DNA from: UBA9339 sp964535195
Lineage (GTDB): Bacteria; Pseudomonadota; Gammaproteobacteria; UBA9339
Reading direction: 5' to 3'
Length of the DNA: 5,303 nucleotides
Assembly (NCBI GenBank): GCA_964535195.1
Contig: CAZHSI010000032.1
Location: 1-5,303, forward strand
In this document: positions 1 through 5,303 of the stretch, one piece after another
Numbering within the stretch: position 1 is the stretch's first letter
Layout: each line of letters starts with the position of its first letter
The notes under the pieces: generated by a model
Told to the model about the DNA's origin: nothing
The model's input: the letters and a program-made list of their open reading frames with translations, nothing else
Database searches by the model: none
Position numbers and translations under genes: made by a program

Positions 1-195
1 TGGACAACCAAGTATCCAGAGGTTGTTATTAAAAAAATAGCTAATAGTTTTAAAGGGAAGCTAGAAGAATTAATTAACTATTGTTTGAAAAAAGATGGAT
101 ATGAATATACTTCATCGGATTTTGAATTGGTTAATATCAATCAAGAGCAATTAGATAAGTTATTTGCAAAAATAAAAATTAAGAAACATGATTAA
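1..195 (+). CDS. NRPS, C-terminal end (probable epimerization domain), 5' truncated
   Basis: Frame 1 is open from the first base to TAA at 193-195, giving the last 64 residues of a protein that begins outside the window. The tail carries a LINYCL segment followed by YTSSDFELV and a QEQLDKLF stretch. This matches the conserved end of NRPS epimerization domains (typically HCL...YTPSDFPL...LDEL) and the related post-condensation region. An E domain converts the carrier-bound L-residue to D before transfer. The reading is supported by the next gene, which opens with a DCL-type condensation domain, the usual partner of an upstream E domain. About nine charged residues (AKIKIKKHD) follow the last recognisable motif and could act as a short donor docking tail. 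The catalytic HHxxxDG of the E domain lies outside the window, so a plain C-domain end cannot be fully excluded. Confidence 0.8.
   Translation, partial: WTTKYPEVVIKKIANSFKGKLEELINYCLKKDGYEYTSSDFELVNINQEQLDKLFAKIKIKKHD
188..195 (+). promoter_or_regulatory. 8-bp gene overlap (ATGATTAA), translational coupling
   Basis: The start codon of the second NRPS gene (ATG, 188-190) lies inside the end of the first, whose stop TAA is at 193-195. The new frame has an in-frame TAA at 173-175 and no other usable start before 188. The next ATG, at 245, would cut through the first condensation motif, so 188 is the only sensible start. No good Shine-Dalgarno sequence is visible upstream (the bases are A-rich, AAATTAAGAAAC). 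Re-initiation by ribosomes finishing the upstream gene is the likely mode, which would keep the two synthetase subunits in balance. Confidence 0.75.
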
Positions 196-3100
196 GCCAA
201 CAAATCAAGAGAACAACATCGTAGATATTTATCCGTTATCTCCTATGCAGGAGGGACTGCTATTTCAAGCATTATATCATCCTGATTCAGATATATATTT
301 TGAACAGTTTATATTTGAATTAGAACAGGTGAATATTAATCATTGGCATAAGGCTTGGAGTATTGTAATTAATCAATATGACAGTTTAAGGGTAAGCTTT
401 GCATGGGAGGGCGTTAATGAGCCGATACAAATAATATATAAGGAAGTAGCCGTTTCTTGGAAAGAAGAGGATTGGAGTAAAGTGATCGACCAAGAGAAAA
501 GGTTGCAAGAACTTCTACAGTTTGAGAGAAAAGAAGGGTTCGATTTAAGTAAGGCCCCATTGCTTAGATTCAATATTATCAATATGGGCAACAGCAGTAT
601 CGGTAACCATAGTAATAGATATTACTTTGTGTGGAATATGCATCATATATTAATGGATGGGTGGTGCGGGCAGATAATATTCAGTGAAGTAAAAGAGGTA
701 TATAGCTCGCTAGTTAAAAACAATGAAATCAAATTAAGAAAAAGGAGACCTTACAAAGACTATATTTTATGGTTATTAAAACAAGATCAAGATAGGGCAA
801 AGTGTTATTGGAAAAATAGTTTGTTGGGGGCTGTTCCTACAAGACTGGCTGATAAACAAATAAGCGTTAGTAATAGATATGATGAAGTTGTGTTAAGTTT
901 AAGTTTAGAAGAAACCGGTAAATTATATGATTATGCCAAGTCTTTAGGGGCAACTGTTAATACGGTGATGCAAGGTATATGGAGTATATTGGTAAGTAAG
1001 TATACTAGACAAGCAGATATAGTATTTGCAGTTACTATGTCTGGTAGAGGTATTGGTTTACCTGGTATAGAAGATATGGTGGGAATCTTTATCAATGCCC
1101 TACCTATAAGAGTACAAGTAAATCTAAATCAAACTATTGAGATTTTATTAAAGAACCTGCAGATACAAATGGTTGAAGCCCAGAGTTATGGATATTTACC
1201 ATTGTCTACTATGCAATCTTTACAAAAGGAGAGGGAGTTGTTTGATAGTATATATGTATTTGAAAACTATCCCTTAACTCAAAGAGAAGTAGTTGGTAAG
1301 AATATCTCAAAGTTATCTATAAAGCATATAAAATCTATAGAAAAAACAGAATATAAGCTATCAGTGATGGTAATCCCCGGGAAGACTCTTGAACTAAGAA
1401 TTAGTTATGATGAAAAATATTTTATTAAAGAATACATAAACAAGATGTCTATATGCCTAAAACAATTATTGTTAAATATAATACAGGGTAAATATCGATA
1501 TATAGGAAATATAGCGTTGATAGCTGATCAAGAGTTAGGGCAATTAAAGGTTTGGAATAATACCAAATATGAGTATCCAAAAAATAAATTTGTTCATGAG
1601 TTATTTGAAGAAATAGTGTTTAGTAATAAAGATAAGGCAGCCATAGTCTGTGAAGACCAACAATTGACTTATAAGGTCTTAAATGAAAGGGCTAATCAAC
1701 TGGCTTATTATCTTAAAAAGCGTCGAGTTGGTTTGGAAACACGAATAGGAATAAGTATACCCAGGGGTTTTGATTTAATTATAGCCTTATTAGGTATATT
1801 AAAAAGTGGAGGGGTATATGTACCACTTGATCCAGAGTATCCTAAAAGTCGTTTAGAGTACATGTTAAAGGACGCAGATATCCAGATACTACTAACTGTA
1901 ACAGCTTTTAAAAAAAGCTTTAAAAAGTATTCAGGAGAAATAATATGTCTTGATATGAGAGAATATCTTGCAGAACAAAAAATTAATCCATGTACCAAAA
2001 TTTTTCCAGAAAATTCTGCTTATGTGATTTATACATCTGGAAGTACAGGGAAACCTAAAGGAGTTGTTGTTACGCATAAGAATCTTATTAATTATTTATT
2101 GTGGGCTAAAACATTTTATCTTGAGAGTGATGGAAAAAAATCTGTATTATTACATGGTTCCCAAGCCTTTGATATGGCAATAACTAGTCTATATGTGCCA
2201 TTAATAAATGCGCAATCAATAGATGTATTAAAGGGAGATTTTTCCGAAGAGGAACTATGCAATAATTTGAGGCATCAGAAGAAGTCATTTGTCAAATTAA
2301 CCCCTGGACATCTCGAAATACTCCAAAATTATTCTAAAGTAAACTTAAATCAGTTGACAGATGTTTTTGTGGTGGGCGGAGAAGCCTTAACAAGACGACA
2401 TATTGAGTATTTTAGAGACAGATTTAAAAAAATTAAAATATATAATGAATATGGACCAACAGAGGCAACGGTTGCATGTAGTGTATATGGAGTTAGCGAT
2501 AGTGTTGAATATGGCGAAAATATACCTATAGGTACCCCAATTAATAACAGTCAAATCTATGTATTAGATGATAGTTTCAATCCTGTTCCAATAGGAGGTA
2601 TAGGTGAGATATGTATAGGTGGAGATGGTTTGGCCAGAGGATATTTAAATGAGCCAACTCTTACGGTAGAAAAATTTATACCAAATTCATTTGCTGATAG
2701 TGAAAGTAGCAAGGGGAGTCGGTTGTATAGAACTGGAGACTTGGGTAGATTTTTAAACGATGGAAATATTGAATTTTTAGGAAGGACTGACCATCAAGTA
2801 AAGGTAAGAGGTTTTAGAGTGGAGTTGGGAGAGATAGAATCTACTCTACAAAGTATTGATGGAATAAAACAATGTGTAGTGTTGGCAAGAGAAGATGTTG
2901 AAGGTCAAAAAAGGTTGCTTGCATATTACGTTCCTAATGACGAAAAAAAGAAAAAGGAAAAACAAAAGGAAAGTTCGATTAATTTAGTTAAACAATGGCA
3001 GGAAGTATATGCTTCTCTTTACCGAGATAATAAAGATGGAAAAAATATCAATACATTTGATATTGTCGGTTGGAATAGTTCTTATACACAAGAAGATATC

Positions 3101-5303
3101 TCATATAAAGAGATGCGAGAATGGGTTGATTGTACAATTAGTAGGGTAAAATCTTTAAATCCAAAGTCAATATTGGAGATAGGATGTGGTACTGGCTTAT
3201 TAATGTACCCTTTGGCTGAAGGTAATTTAAAATATATAGGGGTAGATTTCTCCCCTGAGGTTATTAAAAAGTTGCAGCGGTGTGTAGAGCAATTATCTAT
3301 AATAGATAAAGTAACTTTATACACAGGGAGAGCTGACGAAATAACAGAAATAGAAGGAATTAAAAATTGTAGGTCTAACATAGACACTATTATATTGAAC
3401 TCTGTTATTCAGTATTTCCCTAGTCTTGAATATTTAGAAGATGTATTGGGTAAGTGTATTCAGATTTTACGAAATGGGAAGATATTTATAGGTGATATTA
3501 GAGATTATAGGTTAGCAAGAGATTTTTATTGTTCAATAGAGCTATATAAGGCCAAGCATCATGGTATAAAATTAGACGCAGATGAATTAAAAAGCTTGAT
3601 CAATGCCAGGGCTAAAAAAGAGTTAGAGTTATTAATATCGCCAGAATATTTTTCAAGATTTTTAGGGCGAATAGATAAGATTTCGTGGGTAGAAATTTTA
3701 CCTAAAAGAGGTATATATGAAAATGAAATGACCTGTTTTCGTTATGATGTAATATTGCATATTAATGAGCAAAATGAGTCTACTTCTTTGTTACTTAATG
3801 ACGTTATTTTACCATCTGATCAGTATGAATTAACTTGGGAATATATAGAGGATAACAAGATAGATATAGCAGCTATATTAAGCAGCAAGAGAGAAAGAAT
3901 AATAATTAGCGGTTATCCAAATAAAAAGATATGGTTACATTATAATATTGATAATGAGATAGATGCAGAGATAGCAAAAAATAGTACTGAAGATAAAGTT
4001 GAGTTGTCTAAGCAATTTTTAAAATTATATACGCTAGAGGAGATTTACCAATTAGCCAGTATAAACGGTTATATACTTTATTCTCACCTGTGTTTGCATG
4101 GAGATACGGCAAAAAATAAATATGATTTATTTTTTTATAAATCAAACAATTCATTGAGTAATAAGATTCTAGAAGAAATAAAGATTTATATTTATCAAAA
4201 ATATAAAAATATAGCTAATGTCGGCGGTCTTAGTAATAACCCTTCTTTAGTTTCACAACAAAGAGTAATTGACTTCCAATATTTAAAAGCGAAACTAAGT
4301 GAAAAAATACCAGCATACATGTTGCCGGCTACTTTTATTGAGATAGAGGAAATACCTTTAACGCTAAATGGTAAGATAGATAGAAAGGCCCTCTCTTTGT
4401 ATGAAGACAATAGAAAATTGGGTGGGTATGAAGAGCCTATAGGAGCATTGGAAAAGCAATTGGCAGAAATATGGAGTGATGTGCTAAATGTAGAGAAAGT
4501 CGGAAGGGATGATGATTTTTTTGATTTGGGAGGACATTCTCTCTTGGCTACCCGGGTTATTTCAAGGATCAGAAATACTCAAGAATTAGAAATACCTTTA
4601 AAAATAATATTTGAGTATCCAGTATTAAAAGATTTGGCCAAGGCTATAGAAAAAGACCGTTATGATGATGGGTTTATACCTCCTATATGTCAGATTAAAG
4701 GAAAAACGGCTCCATTGTCTTTTGCACAACAAAGGTTATGGTTCCTTGAGCAGTTATTGCCAGATTTAGGATTATACCATATGCCCTTAGTTTTAAGGTT
4801 AAATGGATATTTAAACAAGGAGGTTTTGATTAGGTCATTAAATACTATAGTTAAAAGGCACGAGGTATTAAGGACTAAAATAATTGTTTTAAATGGGACG
4901 GCATATCAAGAAGTATCAGATATAGATTTCAATTTAAAAAGCGAAGTAGTAAAAAAAAGATCTATATTAGAAAGAAGGGTGATCCAGAAAATAGATAATA
5001 AAGATGATTTATTTCAATATCTATCAGATAAAATTAAAAAAGAAATAACCAGACCATTTGATTTTAATAACGAGGTATTGTTCAGGGGATTGTTGCTAGA
5101 GGTAAATACTAAAGAACATATATTAATATTAACCTTTCATCATGCTGTTTCAGATGGATGGTCTGACGGAGTATTTAACAAAGAACTTACGTTATGTTAT
5201 GAAAGCTATTTGATTAATAATAAGCCGAAATTACCTGAACTGCCTATCCAATATAAAGATTACAGTATATGGCAAAGAGATTGGCTTCGGGGAGAAGTAT
5301 TAG
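188..5303 (+). CDS. NRPS, C(DCL)-A(NMT)-T-C(LCL), 3' truncated; predicted N-methyl-Asn module
   Basis: Large multidomain nonribosomal peptide synthetase, open for 1705 codons without a stop and running off the right edge. Domains in order: DCL condensation (about residues 12-441), adenylation (469-916 and 1360-1404), N-methyltransferase inserted between A8 and the A-domain end (933-1352), peptidyl carrier (1415-1490, phosphopantetheine Ser1451), and the first half of an LCL condensation domain (1497 to the edge). All core catalytic motifs that fall in the window are present. The module should accept a D-ended peptide from the upstream subunit, activate an amino acid (Asn predicted), N-methylate it on the carrier and pass the extended chain on. 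The gene starts 8 bp inside the upstream NRPS gene, so the two are cotranscribed. The protein is cytosolic with no signal peptide. Domain calls are firm; the substrate is inferred; the number of further modules is unknown. Confidence 0.97.
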   Translation, partial: MIKPTNQENNIVDIYPLSPMQEGLLFQALYHPDSDIYFEQFIFELEQVNINHWHKAWSIVINQYDSLRVSFAWEGVNEPIQIIYKEVAVSWKEEDWSKVIDQEKRLQELLQFERKEGFDLSKAPLLRFNIINMGNSSIGNHSNRYYFVWNMHHILMDGWCGQIIFSEVKEVYSSLVKNNEIKLRKRRPYKDYILWLLKQDQDRAKCYWKNSLLGAVPTRLADKQISVSNRYDEVVLSLSLEETGKLYDYAKSLGATVNTVMQGIWSILVSKYTRQADIVFAVTMSGRGIGLPGIEDMVGIFINALPIRVQVNLNQTIEILLKNLQIQMVEAQSYGYLPLSTMQSLQKERELFDSIYVFENYPLTQREVVGKNISKLSIKHIKSIEKTEYKLSVMVIPGKTLELRISYDEKYFIKEYINKMSICLKQLLLNIIQGKYRYIGNIALIADQELGQLKVWNNTKYEYPKNKFVHELFEEIVFSNKDKAAIVCEDQQLTYKVLNERANQLAYYLKKRRVGLETRIGISIPRGFDLIIALLGILKSGGVYVPLDPEYPKSRLEYMLKDADIQILLTVTAFKKSFKKYSGEIICLDMREYLAEQKINPCTKIFPENSAYVIYTSGSTGKPKGVVVTHKNLINYLLWAKTFYLESDGKKSVLLHGSQAFDMAITSLYVPLINAQSIDVLKGDFSEEELCNNLRHQKKSFVKLTPGHLEILQNYSKVNLNQLTDVFVVGGEALTRRHIEYFRDRFKKIKIYNEYGPTEATVACSVYGVSDSVEYGENIPIGTPINNSQIYVLDDSFNPVPIGGIGEICIGGDGLARGYLNEPTLTVEKFIPNSFADSESSKGSRLYRTGDLGRFLNDGNIEFLGRTDHQVKVRGFRVELGEIESTLQSIDGIKQCVVLAREDVEGQKRLLAYYVPNDEKKKKEKQKESSINLVKQWQEVYASLYRDNKDGKNINTFDIVGWNSSYTQEDISYKEMREWVDCTISRVKSLNPKSILEIGCGTGLLMYPLAEGNLKYIGVDFSPEVIKKLQRCVEQLSIIDKVTLYTGRADEITEIEGIKNCRSNIDTIILNSVIQYFPSLEYLEDVLGKCIQILRNGKIFIGDIRDYRLARDFYCSIELYKAKHHGIKLDADELKSLINARAKKELELLISPEYFSRFLGRIDKISWVEILPKRGIYENEMTCFRYDVILHINEQNESTSLLLNDVILPSDQYELTWEYIEDNKIDIAAILSSKRERIIISGYPNKKIWLHYNIDNEIDAEIAKNSTEDKVELSKQFLKLYTLEEIYQLASINGYILYSHLCLHGDTAKNKYDLFFYKSNNSLSNKILEEIKIYIYQKYKNIANVGGLSNNPSLVSQQRVIDFQYLKAKLSEKIPAYMLPATFIEIEEIPLTLNGKIDRKALSLYEDNRKLGGYEEPIGALEKQLAEIWSDVLNVEKVGRDDDFFDLGGHSLLATRVISRIRNTQELEIPLKIIFEYPVLKDLAKAIEKDRYDDGFIPPICQIKGKTAPLSFAQQRLWFLEQLLPDLGLYHMPLVLRLNGYLNKEVLIRSLNTIVKRHEVLRTKIIVLNGTAYQEVSDIDFNLKSEVVKKRSILERRVIQKIDNKDDLFQYLSDKIKKEITRPFDFNNEVLFRGLLLEVNTKEHILILTFHHAVSDGWSDGVFNKELTLCYESYLINNKPKLPELPIQYKDYSIWQRDWLRGEVL
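221..1510 (+). other. Condensation domain, DCL type
   Basis: Forms the peptide bond between the upstream donor and this module's acceptor. The first motif is YPLSPMQEGLLF (residues 15-26), the form usual for C domains that follow an E domain rather than the SxAQxRLW form of LCL domains. The active site reads HHILMDGWC, with His153 as the presumed catalytic second histidine and Asp157-Gly158 completing HHxxxDG; HHILMDGW is typical of DCL domains. Later motifs GIFINALPIR (from residue 300) and FDSIYVFENYP (352-362) are also present. The domain begins only a dozen or so residues from the N-terminus, so the N-terminal helix may serve as the acceptor half of a short communication (COM) docking pair with the upstream E-domain subunit. 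Chirality type is inferred from motif style and neighbour, and the two agree. Confidence 0.92.
1592..2935 (+). other. Adenylation domain, main part (A1-A8), Asn-like specificity
   Basis: Activates the amino acid as its adenylate and loads the carrier. Core motifs seen: A1-like LTYKVLNERA (from residue 493), A2 LKSGGVYVPLDP (538), A3 YTSGSTGKPKG (615-625), A4 region FDMAITS (from 661), A5 NEYGPTEAT (753-761), A6 GEICIGGDGLARGYL (from 806), A7 YRTGDL (847-852) and A8 GRTDHQVKVRGFRVELGEIE (865-884). Aligning by eye to the GrsA PheA pocket gives Asp662, Met663, Thr666, Lys703, Val728, Gly730, Glu754, Val762, Ala763 and the invariant Lys1396: D-M-T-K-V-G-E-V-A-K. The well-known Asn code is D-L-T-K-L-G-E-V-G-K (seven of ten shared) and the Asp code D-L-T-K-V-G-H-I-G-K (six of ten). 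Glu at the seventh position favours Asn. The motif anchors are clear, so the code reading is fairly safe; the substrate remains a prediction. Confidence 0.9.
2984..4243 (+). other. N-methyltransferase domain inserted in the A domain
   Basis: S-adenosylmethionine-dependent methylation of the alpha-amino group of the carrier-bound residue before condensation. The insert of about 420 residues interrupts the A domain between A8 and the final LPxYM/NGKIDR segment, the standard site for NRPS N-MT domains. It opens with KQWQEVYASLY (from residue 935) and FDIVGWNSSYT, then EMREWVD. The SAM-binding motif ILEIGCGTG is at 995-1003, followed by GVDFSPEV, ILNSVIQYFP (1069-1078), GDIRDY (1102-1107) and PKRGIYENEMTCFRYDVILHI (from 1172). 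These are the characteristic motifs of the backbone N-methylating family, distinct from polyketide C-methyltransferases. The last 160 or so residues, ending in a SNNPSL stretch, are less conserved but have counterparts in other N-MT modules. The glycine-rich loop and the NSV(I)QYFP motif are intact, so the domain looks active. Confidence 0.95.
4268..4399 (+). other. Adenylation domain, C-terminal end (A9-A10)
   Basis: The A domain resumes after the methyltransferase insert. LKAKLSEKIPAYMLPATF holds the LPxYMxP-type A9 motif (IPAYMLP, residues 1374-1380), and NGKIDRKAL (from 1394) is the A10 motif. Lys1396 is the invariant lysine that contacts the adenylate and fills the tenth specificity position. 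Its presence shows that the insert leaves the adenylation fold complete. Confidence 0.92.
4430..4657 (+). other. Peptidyl carrier (T) domain
   Basis: Holds the activated amino acid and growing peptide on a 4'-phosphopantetheine arm. The segment shows EEPIGALEKQLAEIWSDVL at its start, then DDFFDLGGHSLLATRV with the attachment site Ser1451 in GGHSL, then PLKIIFEYPVLKDLA near the end. Length and motif spacing are normal. The GGHS form is the usual one for carriers that feed a C domain. GGDS, common in carriers ahead of E domains, is absent, which fits the LCL domain that follows. Confidence 0.95.
4676..5303 (+). other. Condensation domain, LCL type, truncated by window end
   Basis: First half of the condensation domain of the next module. 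C1 is SFAQQRLWFLEQL (from residue 1511), C2 is RHEVLRT (1557-1563), and the active site is HHAVSDGWSDG (from 1651, with His1652 as the presumed catalytic histidine and Asp1656-Gly1657). LPIQYKDYSIWQRDWLRGEVL, the typical stretch after C3, runs up to the edge. C1 and C3 are of the LCL form, so the donor handed over from this module should be an L-residue. That agrees with the absence of an E domain between the T domain and this C domain. The rest of the domain and its A domain lie outside the window. Confidence 0.93.

Noticed and set aside
373..591. Antisense reading frame of 72 codons
   Set aside because: It lies opposite the DCL domain, whose frame is continuous and motif-bearing; the antisense translation shows no recognisable domain. 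It is a shadow.
1224..1240. Purine-rich AAAGGAGAGGGAG followed by TTG (1238) as an internal start
   Set aside because: It falls within the first condensation domain just before a conserved motif; a protein starting there would lack the catalytic histidines.
1708..1998. Antisense reading frame of 96 codons
   Set aside because: Opposite the A1-A3 region of the adenylation domain; no protein-like motifs of its own.
3082..3387. Antisense reading frame of 101 codons
   Set aside because: Opposite the SAM-binding part of the methyltransferase; the sense strand fully explains the sequence.
2984..4243. Carbon methyltransferase or oxidoreductase insert instead of N-MT
   Set aside because: Location after A8 and the motifs EMREWVD, ILEIGCGTG and NSVIQYFP fit the NRPS backbone N-methyltransferase family; no nicotinamide- or flavin-binding signature is seen.
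4195..4410. Antisense reading frame of 71 codons
   Set aside because: Opposite the end of the methyltransferase insert and the A9-A10 motifs; no independent support.
4817..4823. Perfect Shine-Dalgarno-like AAGGAGG inside the gene
   Set aside because: It codes Lys-Glu in the second C domain. The nearest in-frame TTG (4826) is only two bases away, too close, and would start in mid-domain. Chance is the simplest reading.
188..5303. Possible frameshift or decayed gene, given the very high A+T content
   Set aside because: I read every codon from 188 to the edge; there is no in-frame stop and all core motifs appear in order in one frame.

Overview
The window is almost entirely one strand of a nonribosomal peptide synthetase (NRPS) assembly line. 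It is AT-rich: G+C is roughly one quarter to two fifths in the lines I counted. Codon use is heavy in ATA, TTA, AGA and AGG. Together these suggest a low-GC Bacillota, more likely Clostridia-like than Bacillus, but no taxonomic marker gene is present and this is only an inference.

Layout: bases 1-195 are the last 64 codons of an upstream NRPS gene, and its C-terminal sequence looks like the end of an epimerization (E) domain. An 8-bp overlap (188-195) leads into a second, much larger NRPS gene that starts at 188 and is still open at the right edge. I read its frame codon by codon and found no stop in the 1705 codons present. Its domain order is C (DCL type) - A, split by an inserted N-methyltransferase - T (PCP) - C (LCL type, cut off by the window end). 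There is no non-coding stretch of any size, and I see no promoter, terminator, RNA gene, mobile element or CRISPR array.

How the parts work together: the upstream protein probably hands over a peptide ending in a D-residue. The DCL domain accepts it and joins it to the amino acid loaded by this module. The specificity residues I can align read D-M-T-K-V-G-E-V-A-K, closest to known asparagine codes. The intact methyltransferase inside the A domain is of the backbone N-methylating kind. The module is therefore predicted to add N-methyl-asparagine after a D-residue. The second C domain then passes the chain to a module outside the window, so the product extends beyond what is seen here. No thioesterase, MbtH-like gene, transporter or regulator lies in the window.
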